Shown here in pieces: positions 17,366-25,745 of a stretch of 64,000 nucleotides of DNA (within the stretch, counting starts at the first letter, position 1; each line of letters starts with the position of its first letter). The stretch spans positions 62,001 to 126,000 of the forward strand of contig NZ_JBHSBI010000023.1 of the NCBI RefSeq assembly GCF_042650645.1. The letters are read 5' to 3'. The notes under the pieces were generated by a model that ran no database searches, was not told where the DNA came from, and worked only from the letters and a program-made list of their open reading frames with translations. Made by a program: the position numbers and the translations under genes. This DNA comes from Nonomuraea purpurea (GTDB lineage: Bacteria; Actinomycetota; Actinomycetes; Streptosporangiales; Streptosporangiaceae).

Positions 17366-17381
17366 GGGGAAAGGACGGCAC

Positions 17382-18020
17382 ATGGGGGAAAGCAGGCAGT
17401 CCTATCTGGTGGCGGCGGCGTCAGCCGTGTCGCTCCTGCGCGAGCCGACCGTGAGCGCGGCGTGGAACAAGCCGAGCGCGCTCACCGAGTTCAGCATCGC
17501 GGGACTGGCCGGGCACCTGGCTCACCAGCTCGTCAGGGTCCACGACGTGCTCGCGCAGAACGGGGAGGTCCAGGAGCCGACCGAGCTCATCGAGCACTAC
17601 TCTCGCTCGCCGTGGGTGCAGGCGGGGCTCGACCACGAGAGCAACGTCGGCATCCGTCGCCACGGCGAGGAGTCCGCGGCCGAAGGCCCAGAAGCACTGG
17701 CCGACAGGGCCCAGGCGCTGCTCGACGGGCTGCGTGTCGCGCTGCCCGCCGAACCGGCCGACCGGGTCGTGTACCTGCCCTGGGCCGGCTGGTCGCTGCG
17801 GCTGGACGACTTCCTGCTCACGCGGCTGGTCGAGCTCGTGGTGCACTCCGACGACCTGGCGGCCAGCGTGGGCGTCGACACACCCGAACTGCCGGCATCG
17901 GTCATCAGCCCGGTGGTGGAGCTGCTGGCCCAGCTCGCCGTGCACCGCCACGGGGCGACGGCGGTCATCCGCACGCTCAGCCGCGCGGAACGCGCCCCTG
18001 CCACGATAAGCGCCTTCTGA
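17382..18020 (+). CDS. Mycothiol-dependent maleylpyruvate isomerase-like (DinB-fold) protein
   Basis: 212 residues from ATG 17382 (an in-frame ATG lies 18 nt upstream). It fits the actinobacterial MDMPI/DinB-like four-helix family: AGLAGHLAHQLVRV holds a metal-ligand histidine, a second histidine lies in VELVVHSDDLAASVG, the usual signature region, and a third is near VHRHG. These proteins use mycothiol or act on thiol adducts; the exact reaction is unknown. Mycothiol is an actinobacterial cofactor, which supports the taxonomic guess. Confidence 0.8.
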   Translation: MGESRQSYLVAAASAVSLLREPTVSAAWNKPSALTEFSIAGLAGHLAHQLVRVHDVLAQNGEVQEPTELIEHYSRSPWVQAGLDHESNVGIRRHGEESAAEGPEALADRAQALLDGLRVALPAEPADRVVYLPWAGWSLRLDDFLLTRLVELVVHSDDLAASVGVDTPELPASVISPVVELLAQLAVHRHGATAVIRTLSRAERAPATISAF

Positions 18021-18026
18021 GCCGCA

Positions 18027-18056
18027 CGCGGCCCGCCGCCTCGGGGGCGGGCCGCG
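18027..18056. terminator. Strong hairpin between convergent genes
   Basis: An 11-bp perfect stem, CGCGGCCCGCC with GGCGGGCCGCG, around an 8-nt loop lies between two convergent stop codons. It has no U-tract, as is usual for high-GC actinobacteria, and could end transcripts from both sides. Confidence 0.7.
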
Positions 18057-18062
18057 ATTCGC

Positions 18063-19175
18063 TCACGGACGAGGCGAATGGACGGTGACCTCGGGATAGT
18101 CCTTGACCGGGGTCCGCTTGCCCAGCAGGTGCCGGTCCAGGAAGGACGCGAGGTGCTCGCGGGTGATCCGCAACGCCCGCGCGCCGTCCAGCTCCTGCGC
18201 GGGGAGGCCGAGCTGGGGACGCAGCACCGCATAGTCGACGAACGCCGCGTGGTCGGTGCCCGCCACCGTGATCCAGCGCTTGGCCCCCTTCAGGTTGGGC
18301 CACGAGTCCCTCCAGGTCTCGTCGGTGCCGTCAGGCATGTGCGACTTCGGCGCTCCGACCAGCATGAACGGCCGCTTCAGCGGTGCCACGAGCGGCTGGA
18401 ACGTACCGTCCAGGTTGACCCCGGCCTTGATCCGCGGATCGGCGAGCATGGCCTGGGCGGCGCTGTTGCCGCCCATCGAGTGGCCCGCCATCGCGACCTT
18501 GCCGATCATCCGGCCCCACCGGCTCTTGGCGAGCTCGTCCAGCACGAACCGCACGTCGGCCACCCGGCTCGCGGCCACCTTGGCGCCGTCCTGGCCCTTC
18601 ACGCAGGCCAGGCAGGAGGTGGTGCGCCCGTCGGGGAACGTGGTGGCGGCCGACTCGTAGGTGTGCTCCACCGCAGCGACCAGGTATCCCCTGCTCGCCA
18701 GGTCCTCGCCCAGGGAGGTGAGGGTGGCGCGGGGGAAGCTGAAGCCCGGTGACATGACGACCAGCGGCAGCCGCGTCCCGCGCGCCGGGGCGTCGACCCG
18801 CGCGTACGTCCTGACCTTGGTGAGCGCGTCGGGCGGCACGTCCGGGTAGCTCTTCAGGACCGCGGCCGACTCCTGGGACGTCAGGTACGGCGCCGGCCTG
18901 CCCTCGGCCCGTTTGGCCGGGTACCAGAGCGTGACCATCAGCTCCCGCTTGCCGGCCTCCGGGTTCCACGGGTCGGGACGGCCGGAGTCGACCAGATGCA
19001 GGCTGGTCGTGCCGACGGGCTTCGACCCGGTCGGCTTGGGCAGGACGGGAGCGGCGACAGGCTTCGACCTGGTCGGCTCAGAAAGGACGGGGGTTGGCTT
19101 GGACAAGGCGTGGGCCGATCCGCCGCCACCGAGGACGATCGACGACAGGGCCGCGAGGGCCAGAATTCTGCGCAT
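18063..19175 (-). CDS. Secreted PAF-acetylhydrolase-like alpha/beta hydrolase
   Basis: 370 residues. A Sec signal peptide (residues 1-23, ending AHA) is followed by a low-complexity linker with repeats of K/EPTxSKPV (residues about 26-54). The lipase domain has GHSMGG with the nucleophilic serine (about residue 233), an early PLVVMSPGFSF oxyanion strand, and late acid/histidine regions (GTDHAAFVDYA). The layout matches bacterial platelet-activating-factor acetylhydrolase-like esterases. Two cysteines (SCLAC) could form a disulfide outside the cell. Confidence 0.85.
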   Translation of the reverse strand: MRRILALAALSSIVLGGGGSAHALSKPTPVLSEPTRSKPVAAPVLPKPTGSKPVGTTSLHLVDSGRPDPWNPEAGKRELMVTLWYPAKRAEGRPAPYLTSQESAAVLKSYPDVPPDALTKVRTYARVDAPARGTRLPLVVMSPGFSFPRATLTSLGEDLASRGYLVAAVEHTYESAATTFPDGRTTSCLACVKGQDGAKVAASRVADVRFVLDELAKSRWGRMIGKVAMAGHSMGGNSAAQAMLADPRIKAGVNLDGTFQPLVAPLKRPFMLVGAPKSHMPDGTDETWRDSWPNLKGAKRWITVAGTDHAAFVDYAVLRPQLGLPAQELDGARALRITREHLASFLDRHLLGKRTPVKDYPEVTVHSPRP

Positions 19176-19284
19176 GGGCCCAGGCTCGCGGCCGGACCCG
19201 GCGCCCGGCCCGCCCCGATCGTCGATCGGCTCTTACTACTTTCGTCGTAATGCCCTTTACGGGCTGCCCCATACGCTGGTCGGC

Positions 19285-20388
19285 ATGCGGTTCGTTCTGC
19301 TCGGCGGGGGTGTGTTCGCCCTCTCGCTCCTGGTGCTGCACGGGCAGGCGGGGGTGCCGTCGAGCCTGCCGGCGCCCGTGCTGGTCGCGGTCGCGGCAGC
19401 CGCCGGCCTGGCCGCCTCATGGGCGCGGCGGTCCTGGTGGCCACTGGCCGCCGTGGGCGCCGTCGCCTACGCCTGGCTGGTGGTGTGGCCGCCGCTGCTC
19501 GTCGCCTCCTACTACGCGGGCCTGACCCTGGACAGGGGCCGTGACCTGGCCGCCTACCTCGGCGGCTGCGTGGCGGTGTGCGGGGCTGCCACGCTGGTCG
19601 GCGCGTGGCAGGGCGGCGCGCGGGAGATGGCGACCTCTGTCGCGGGCAACGCGCTGCTGCTGGCGCTGGCCGTGATGGTCCTGCCGGCGGCTCTGGGGGC
19701 CTGGGTGCGCGCCCGCCGCGAGGTCGTGCGGACGGCCAGGGAACGCGCGGAGAACGAGCAGGTCATGCGGGCCGAGCAGGCCAGGGCCCAGGAGCGGGCC
19801 AGGATCGCCAGGGAGATGCACGACGTCGTCGCGCACCGGGTGTCGCTGATCGTGCTGCACGCGGGGGCGCTGGAGATGCGGGCGGCCGACGACGAGACGG
19901 CCGAAACGGCGGCCATGATCGGCGGGATCGGCCGGGAGGCGCTGGCCAACCTGCGCGACGTGCTCGGCGTGCTCCGCGCACCCCGGCAGGACGGCGAGCT
20001 CCGTCCTCCGCCGACGCTCGGCGACCTCGACCGGCTGCTCGACCAGTCGCGCGCGCTGGGCATCGCGGTGACCAGGCACGACGAGGGCGAGGCGCGGGCG
20101 GTCGAGCCTGCCGTGGAGCGGACGGCGTACCGAGTGGTCCAGGAGGCGCTCACCAACGTGCACAAGCACGCGGGGGACGTGGGCGCCGACGTGCGCATCC
20201 GCTACGGGCCTCGCGAGCTGGAGGTGGAGGTGCGCAACCAGGCGCCGCAGGCCCCGCGCGCGGAGCTGCCCGGCGCGGGCTGGGGCCTGGTGGGGCTGCG
20301 GGAGCGGGTGGAACTGCTCGGCGGCACGCTGCGCACCAGCCAGGAGGACGGCGGCGGCTTCCTGGTCAGCGCGAGGATCCCGGCATGA
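19285..20388 (+). CDS. NarL-type sensor histidine kinase
   Basis: 367 residues from ATG 19285; TACGCT lies 7 nt before it, so the mRNA may be leaderless. About five N-terminal helices form the membrane sensor, then a coiled region (RERAENEQVMRAEQARAQER) and the HisKA_3 phosphoacceptor AREMHDVVAHRVSLIVLHAG (His in REMHDVVAH). The HATPase domain includes QEALTNVHKHAG (N-box) and WGLVGLRERV (G-box). It should phosphorylate the adjacent regulator. Its stop codon overlaps the first of two mini-ORFs as ATGA. Confidence 0.9.
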   Translation: MRFVLLGGGVFALSLLVLHGQAGVPSSLPAPVLVAVAAAAGLAASWARRSWWPLAAVGAVAYAWLVVWPPLLVASYYAGLTLDRGRDLAAYLGGCVAVCGAATLVGAWQGGAREMATSVAGNALLLALAVMVLPAALGAWVRARREVVRTARERAENEQVMRAEQARAQERARIAREMHDVVAHRVSLIVLHAGALEMRAADDETAETAAMIGGIGREALANLRDVLGVLRAPRQDGELRPPPTLGDLDRLLDQSRALGIAVTRHDEGEARAVEPAVERTAYRVVQEALTNVHKHAGDVGADVRIRYGPRELEVEVRNQAPQAPRAELPGAGWGLVGLRERVELLGGTLRTSQEDGGGFLVSARIPA

Positions 20389-20470
20389 CCAGGGTGCTCA
20401 TCGCGGTTGGTATGAGGAGCCCCGCATGATCAGAGCATTCATCGCGGCCAGTGTGCGGAGCCCGGCATGA
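20385..20470 (+). repeat. Two 41-bp tandem copies of the kinase/regulator junction, each a coupled mini-ORF
   Basis: Starts occur at 20385, 20426 and 20467, exactly 41 bp apart. Each unit opens like the response regulator (ATGACCAGGGTGCTCATCG, ATGATCAGAGCATTCATCG, ATGATCAGGGTGCTCGTCG) and closes like the kinase end (GGAGCCCCGC or GGAGCCCGGC). Mini-ORF 1 is 20385-20429 and mini-ORF 2 is 20426-20470, 14 codons each plus TGA. Kinase stop to mini-1, mini-1 to mini-2 and mini-2 to regulator all overlap as ATGA. The copies have diverged, so the duplication is not recent. Confidence 0.85.
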
Positions 20471-21114
20471 TCAGGGTGCTCGTCGTGGACGACGAGGAGC
20501 TCGTCCGGTCCGGGCTGCGGCTGATCCTGGAGGCGGCCGGTGACATCGTGATCGTCGGCGAGGCCCGTGACGGCGCGGAGGCCGTCTCCGCCGCGCGCCG
20601 GCTGCGCCCCGAGGTCGTGCTGATGGACGTGCGCATGCCCGGCACGGACGGCCTGACCGCCGCCGCCCGGCTCCTGTCCCAGCAGGACGCCCCCAAGCTG
20701 ATCATGCTGACCACGTTCGACCTGGACGAGTACGTGCACGAGGCGCTCCGGCTGGGCGCGGTCGGATTCCTGCTCAAGGACACCCCGCCGAGAGAGCTGG
20801 CCGCCGCCGTCCGCACGGTCGCGGGCGGCCAGGCCATGCTCTCCCCCTCGGTCACCAAACGCCTGCTGGCCTCATACGCCGACCGCGCGCCGTCCCGCGC
20901 CGAGACCGCCCGCAGACAACTCGCCGCCCTCACAGGACGCGAAGAGGACGTGATCAGGGCGCTGGCCCGCGGCCTGTCCAACGCCGAGATCGGCCGCGAG
21001 CTACGCCTGACGGAGGCCACGGTGAAGGCGCACGTCAGCCGCGTGCTGGCCAAGCTGGGCCTGGCCAACCGCGTCCAGGCCGCGATCCTGGTGCACGACG
21101 CCGACCTGGGCTGA
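20467..21114 (+). CDS. NarL/FixJ-type response regulator
   Basis: 215 residues. Receiver domain: acidic pair VVDDEE, phosphoacceptor Asp in VLMDVRMPG (about residue 54), Thr in TTFDLDEYV and Lys in LLKDTPP. The LuxR-type helix-turn-helix is at the C-terminus (LTGREEDVIRALARGLSNAEIG with EATVKAHVSRVLAKLGL). Partner of the upstream kinase. Its start is reached through two coupled mini-ORFs rather than directly overlapping the kinase stop. Confidence 0.92.
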   Translation: MIRVLVVDDEELVRSGLRLILEAAGDIVIVGEARDGAEAVSAARRLRPEVVLMDVRMPGTDGLTAAARLLSQQDAPKLIMLTTFDLDEYVHEALRLGAVGFLLKDTPPRELAAAVRTVAGGQAMLSPSVTKRLLASYADRAPSRAETARRQLAALTGREEDVIRALARGLSNAEIGRELRLTEATVKAHVSRVLAKLGLANRVQAAILVHDADLG

Positions 21115-21124
21115 CCCGCGATCG

Positions 21125-21841
21125 TCAGCGGATCCAGACGTCTTCCATCTCCTCGATGACGTCCTCGGGGCGCCCCACCCGGAAAAGGGACACAGGAAGC
21201 GCCTCCGGCCCCTCCATGTATGGGGCGAACCCGCATATCTGCCGCGCCAGTCCCTGAAAATCCAGCTCGGACAGGTCGGACAGGTCGGCCGACTCGTCGA
21301 CGCCGGCAGCACGCAGCAGAGCCGGCACGTCGCCCTTGACCCTGAACCCGTCCGACCATTCGGTTGTCACCGGCTGCAGACCCGGCAACCAGAAGATCAG
21401 CTGCATGTAGTCGGCGACCATGTCGAGGAACACCTTGCTCACGATGCTTGCTTGCGGGTGCAGTCGCTGCTGGTTCCAGACCTCGGTGTCGGCGTAGTCC
21501 ACCAGATCACCCGCGAGCCCGGCATCGTGCACGTAGACCACCTGACCCCAGCAACCCACCATGACGAGGTCGAGATCCGCGGGCTCGTACGGCATGACCT
21601 CGCAGTCCTTCATGGCCCGCTGCCCCAGGCTCTCCAGGACCCGCTCGACCGACGTCAGCGAGTTGACCACCTCGAGAGCTCGATCAGGATCGTGAGCCGC
21701 GACACCCGCGTTGATCGTCCTGAGGTCGGCCTCCAGCTCCGGCCCGGGAAACACCAGGGTGAGATTGGTGGAACTGTCCCGCACCCGGATCTCCCCGTCG
21801 GAGTCCGACAGCTGGTAGTACTCCTCGTACTCGTCCGACAT
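21125..21841 (-). CDS. Hypothetical protein at the end of the peptide ABC operon
   Basis: 238 residues, strongly acidic, no membrane segment or signal. It begins 4 nt after the stop of the last ABC ATPase gene on the same strand, so it is probably read from the same transcript. Sequence such as VMVGCWGQVVYVHDAGLAG suggests an alpha/beta fold, but I recognise no family. Whether it has anything to do with peptide uptake is unknown. Confidence 0.65.
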   Translation of the reverse strand: MSDEYEEYYQLSDSDGEIRVRDSSTNLTLVFPGPELEADLRTINAGVAAHDPDRALEVVNSLTSVERVLESLGQRAMKDCEVMPYEPADLDLVMVGCWGQVVYVHDAGLAGDLVDYADTEVWNQQRLHPQASIVSKVFLDMVADYMQLIFWLPGLQPVTTEWSDGFRVKGDVPALLRAAGVDESADLSDLSELDFQGLARQICGFAPYMEGPEALPVSLFRVGRPEDVIEEMEDVWIR

Positions 21842-21845
21842 CGGT

Positions 21846-22847
21846 CTACTGGTTGCCGACGAAATGGCAGGCGGCCTGGGCGTCCGGGACGGCGGGAAGG
21901 ATGTCGAGCAGCTCCGACCTGCACCTGGCGTCGATCCCGGCCTCGGCCGCCTTGCCCGAGGCGAGCACCTGGCAGCGGGCGTGGAAGCGGCAACCGCCGG
22001 GGATCCTGGTCGGGTCGGGCGGCTCGCCCGTCAGCACCACCCGCTCAGGCGACTCGGGCAGCACCGACATCAGAGCCTGTGTGTACGGGTGCCGCGGCGC
22101 GGTCAGCACCTGCTCCACGGGCCCCGACTCGACGATCCTGCCCAGGTACATCACGGCCACCCGGTCGGCGATGTTCCAGGCCAGGCCCAGGTCGTGGGTG
22201 ACGACCAGCGCCGACAGGCCCAGCTCTTCGCGCAGCTTGAGCAGCAGGGCCAGGATCTCGCCGCGTACGGAGGCGTCCAGCGAGGCCACCGGCTCGTCGG
22301 CGACCAGCACCTTCGGGTTCAGCGCCAGCGCTCCGGCGATCACCACGCGCTGACGCTGACCGCCCGACAACTCGTGCGGGTAGCGCAGGAAGAACCGGTC
22401 GGGCGGACGCAGCCCCGCCCTGGACAGGGCCGTGGTCACGATCTCGCGTTCGTCCGGCAGGCCGTGGATGCGCGGGCCCTCGGCGACGGCCTCGTACACC
22501 GTGTGCCGGGGGTTCAGCGAGCCCATGGGGTCCTGTAGGACGAGCTGCACCTGCCTGCGGTAGGCCTTGAGCGCCTTGGCGGAGTAGTGCAGGGCGTCAC
22601 CGGAGTAGCGGACCTCGCCGGAGGTGGGGCGTTCGAGGCCGAGCAGCGTCCGGGCCAGGGTGGTCTTGCCGCAGCCCGACTCGCCGACCAGGGCCACGAT
22701 CTCGCCCTCGCCGATGGCCAGGTTCACACCGTCCACGGCCCTGGCCCTGCGCCCGCGCGAGGAGAACTCCACGTGCAGGTCGCGCGCCTCCAGCAGGGTC
22801 GGCCGTGTCGTCGAGACGGTCTTGGTGCTGGTCCGCGTCTCCGTCAT
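21846..22847 (-). CDS. Peptide ABC transporter ATPase, OppF/DppF type
   Basis: 333 residues from ATG 22847. Walker A GESGCGKTT, signature LSGGQRQRVVIAGALAL, Walker B LVADEPVASLDAS, H-loop VTHDLG, then the oligopeptide-transporter C-terminal extension with a cysteine-containing PGGCRFHARC motif, which can carry a 4Fe-4S cluster in some family members. It overlaps the OppD-type gene by 4 nt. It pairs with that protein to power uptake. Confidence 0.92.
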   Translation of the reverse strand: MTETRTSTKTVSTTRPTLLEARDLHVEFSSRGRRARAVDGVNLAIGEGEIVALVGESGCGKTTLARTLLGLERPTSGEVRYSGDALHYSAKALKAYRRQVQLVLQDPMGSLNPRHTVYEAVAEGPRIHGLPDEREIVTTALSRAGLRPPDRFFLRYPHELSGGQRQRVVIAGALALNPKVLVADEPVASLDASVRGEILALLLKLREELGLSALVVTHDLGLAWNIADRVAVMYLGRIVESGPVEQVLTAPRHPYTQALMSVLPESPERVVLTGEPPDPTRIPGGCRFHARCQVLASGKAAEAGIDARCRSELLDILPAVPDAQAACHFVGNQ

Positions 22848-23818
22848 GAGGCCTCCTCCTTCTCCCTGACGTGCACGCAGGCCGCGCTGCGGCGTTCGCC
22901 GGCGGGCCACAGGTCCACGTCCAGGGTCGCGCACTCCTCCAGCGCGACCGGGCATCGCGGGTGGAACGAGCAGCCGCCCGGGAGCTGCATCGGGTCGGGC
23001 GGGTCTCCTCCGAGGCCCTTCGGCGCCAGCCGTGAGACCGGGTCGCCCACCGTCGGGAACGCCGCTGCCAGCGCCCGGCTGTAGGGGTGCTTGGCGTCGT
23101 GGAACACCTCGCGCGACGGGCCGTGCTCGACGACGCGGCCCGCGTACATGACGGCGAGCTGGTCGCAGACGTCGGCCAGCACCGACAGGTCGTGCGAGAT
23201 CATGATCAGTGAGATCCCGTGCTCGGCCACCAGCTTCTTGATCAGGGACAGCACCTGCGCCTGGACCATCACGTCGAGCGCCGTGGTCGGCTCGTCGGCG
23301 ATGATCAGCCGGGGAGAGCACGCCAGCGCCATCGCGATCATCACGCGCTGCCGCTGGCCGCCCGACAACTCGTGCGGGTAGCTGCGGGCCCGCCAGGCGG
23401 GCAGGCCGACCTGTTCGAGCAGCTCGGCCACGCGCTTGCGGGCGGCCTCCTGCTTGGCCAGGCCGTGGACGAGCAGCGGCTCGGCGATCTGGTCGCCGAT
23501 CCTGCGCACCGGGTTGAGCCCGTGCTGGGCGCCCTGGAAGACGATCGAGGCCTCGGCCCACCGCACGGCCCGCATGCGGCCCCACTTCATGGTGAGCACG
23601 TCCTCGCCGTCGAGCAGGATCCGGCCGCCGACGCGCGCGTCCCGGGGCAGGAGCCGGAGCAGCGCCATGGCCAAGGTCGACTTGCCGGATCCCGACTCGC
23701 CGGCGACTCCGAGTGCCGCTCCGGAGTCGAGGGTCAGCGACACACCGCGCACCGCGGGCACCTCACCCGAGGCGATCCGGTACGTCACCGACACGTCGTC
23801 GAGTTCAAGAAGGCTCAC
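22844..23818 (-). CDS. Peptide ABC transporter ATPase, OppD/DppD type
   Basis: 324 residues from GTG 23818. Walker A GESGSGKST, signature LSGGQRQRVMIAMALACSP, Walker B IADEPTTALDV, H-loop ISHDLS and C-terminal PGGCSFHPRC. The start overlaps the stop of the permease gene by 4 nt (GTGA) and its stop overlaps the next start. One half of the ATPase heterodimer. Confidence 0.92.
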   Translation of the reverse strand: MSLLELDDVSVTYRIASGEVPAVRGVSLTLDSGAALGVAGESGSGKSTLAMALLRLLPRDARVGGRILLDGEDVLTMKWGRMRAVRWAEASIVFQGAQHGLNPVRRIGDQIAEPLLVHGLAKQEAARKRVAELLEQVGLPAWRARSYPHELSGGQRQRVMIAMALACSPRLIIADEPTTALDVMVQAQVLSLIKKLVAEHGISLIMISHDLSVLADVCDQLAVMYAGRVVEHGPSREVFHDAKHPYSRALAAAFPTVGDPVSRLAPKGLGGDPPDPMQLPGGCSFHPRCPVALEECATLDVDLWPAGERRSAACVHVREKEEAS

Positions 23819-24696
23819 GCCGACCTCCTCAGGCGCGGGTTGAGCACGGTCTCCAGCGCCCTGCCGACCAGGGTGAACGCCATGACGACGACGAGGATGG
23901 CCAGGCCGGGGATGAGGATGTACCACCAGGCGCCCTGCGTGGCCGCGCCGTAGTCGTAGGAGGCGCGCAGCATGGTGCCCCAGGAGGTCTTGTTGGAGCT
24001 GGCGCCCAGGAAGGCGAGCGTGGACTCGGTGACGATCGCGCTGGCGACCTCCAGCGTGGTGCTGGCCAGCAGCAGGGGCGCCACGTTGGGCAGCACGTGC
24101 CGGGTGGTGACGTGCCAGTGTCCGGCGCCCAGCGCCTTCGACCGCTCGATGTAGGGCCTGGATTCCACGGCGAGCGTCTGCGCCCTGATCAGCCGGGCGG
24201 TCGACGGCCAGGTGGTGATCCCGATCGCCATGATGATCGTGAAGGTGCTGCCGCCCAGGATGGCCGCCAGCACCAGGGCCGTGACCAGCGACGGGAGCAC
24301 CAGGAACCAGTCGGTGACCCGCATCAGGGCGCCGCCCAGCCAGCCGCGGAAGTGCCCGGCGGCGACGCCGACCACCAGGCCGATCACGATGCTGAGCAGC
24401 GCGGCCAGGAAGCCGATGAGCAGCGAGGTGCGCGAGCCCCACCACACCATCAGCAGAATCGAACGGCCCGACTCATCGGTGCCGAACGGCTCGCCGAGGC
24501 TCGGCGGCGCCCACCTCTGCCCGACGCCCTCGATGACGCTGGTCACGTTCTCGCCGATGAACAGCGGCGCGGCCAGGGCGAGCAGCACGGCGACGAGAAG
24601 GACCACCATTCCAGCCATTCCGGCGCGGTGGTGGCGGAACTCGGCCCAGAAGCGGCTCAGCGCCAGCTTCCTGCGGTCCGCGGCGACGCTCGTCAT
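23815..24696 (-). CDS. Peptide ABC transporter permease, OppC/DppC type
   Basis: 293 residues. The first helix with an OppC_N-type leader (FWAEFRHHRAGMAGMVVLLV) precedes an extracytoplasmic segment with FGTDESGRSIL, typical of OppC/DppC. Five further helices and the EAA loop (ERSKALGAGHWHVTTRHVLP) follow. It couples to the ATPases through that loop. Overlaps both neighbours by 4 nt. Confidence 0.92.
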   Translation of the reverse strand: MTSVAADRRKLALSRFWAEFRHHRAGMAGMVVLLVAVLLALAAPLFIGENVTSVIEGVGQRWAPPSLGEPFGTDESGRSILLMVWWGSRTSLLIGFLAALLSIVIGLVVGVAAGHFRGWLGGALMRVTDWFLVLPSLVTALVLAAILGGSTFTIIMAIGITTWPSTARLIRAQTLAVESRPYIERSKALGAGHWHVTTRHVLPNVAPLLLASTTLEVASAIVTESTLAFLGASSNKTSWGTMLRASYDYGAATQGAWWYILIPGLAILVVVMAFTLVGRALETVLNPRLRRSA

Positions 24697-25745
24697 GCCG
24701 ACCTCACCCTCGGGTCGAGCATGTGGTAGACCACGTCGGCCAGCGTGTTCATGAGGATCACGGCCACGGTGATCAGCAGGAACGTGCCCTGCATAAGCGT
24801 GAAGTCAGGCACTCTGACCGCCTCGTAGAACAGTTGCCCGAGACCGGGCCAGGTGTAGATCGTCTCCACGGTGACCGCGCCGCCGACCACGAACCCGATG
24901 CGCATGAACACCAGCGTCACGGTGGGCAGCAGCGCGTTGGGCACCGCGTGCCTGCGGCGTACCTCGTCGTCGCGCAGCCCCTTGGCGCGGGCCACGGTGA
25001 CGTAGTCCTGGCTGGTCTCCTCCAGCAGTGACGAGCGCATGACGAGCAGGTACTGCGCGTAGACCACGGCCACCAGGGTCAGGCACGGCAGCACCATGTG
25101 GGAGGCCACGTCGAGCACGTACGCGAACCCGTCGGGCGCGTCCACGCTCTCGATGCCCCGGAACGGGAAGATGCCGGGAATGGGCCCGATGCCGACGCCG
25201 AACACCATCATCAGCAGCAGCCCGAGCCAGAACGTCGGCACGGACCACAACACCAGCGACGCGCCGGTGGAGAAGCGGTCGAACCGGCTGCCGTGCCGCC
25301 AGCCGGCCCGTGTCCCCTGCCAGATGCCCAAGCTGACCGCGATGACCAGCCCGGTGCCCGCCAGCAGCAGCGTCGGGCCGATCCGCTCACCGATCAGGTC
25401 GAGGACGGGCCTTTTGTACTCGTAGGACGTGCCGAGGTCGAGCCTGAGCGTGTCGCCCACGAAGTCGAAGAACTGGTCGATCAGCGGCTTGTCCAGGCCG
25501 AGCCGGCGGCGTTCCAGGTCGAGCTGGGCCGGGGTCATGTTGCGGCCCTGGGCGAGATTGCGCACAGGGTCGCCGGGCAGCAGCCGGAAGACGAAGAACG
25601 TGCCGACGATCACCATGGCGATGCTGAACAGCGCCCCACCGGCCTTCGACAGCGCGTACTGCAGCGTGCCTCGGTGGGTGGGGCGCTCGTCACCAGGGCC
25701 CGCCGCCTGGACGGCGGGCTCTGCTGCCTCTAGGGGTGTGGTCAT
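24693..25745 (-). CDS. Peptide ABC transporter permease, OppB/DppB type
   Basis: 350 residues, with a leader of about 30 residues before the first helix. The segment RLLPGDPVRNLAQGRNMTP and the EAA loop (ARAKGLRDDEVRRRHAVPNA) identify a B-type permease. The periplasmic loop is longer than average (GPIPGIFPFRGIESVD). It overlaps the binding-protein gene and the C-type permease by 4 nt each. Confidence 0.92.
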   Translation of the reverse strand: MTTPLEAAEPAVQAAGPGDERPTHRGTLQYALSKAGGALFSIAMVIVGTFFVFRLLPGDPVRNLAQGRNMTPAQLDLERRRLGLDKPLIDQFFDFVGDTLRLDLGTSYEYKRPVLDLIGERIGPTLLLAGTGLVIAVSLGIWQGTRAGWRHGSRFDRFSTGASLVLWSVPTFWLGLLLMMVFGVGIGPIPGIFPFRGIESVDAPDGFAYVLDVASHMVLPCLTLVAVVYAQYLLVMRSSLLEETSQDYVTVARAKGLRDDEVRRRHAVPNALLPTVTLVFMRIGFVVGGAVTVETIYTWPGLGQLFYEAVRVPDFTLMQGTFLLITVAVILMNTLADVVYHMLDPRVRSA

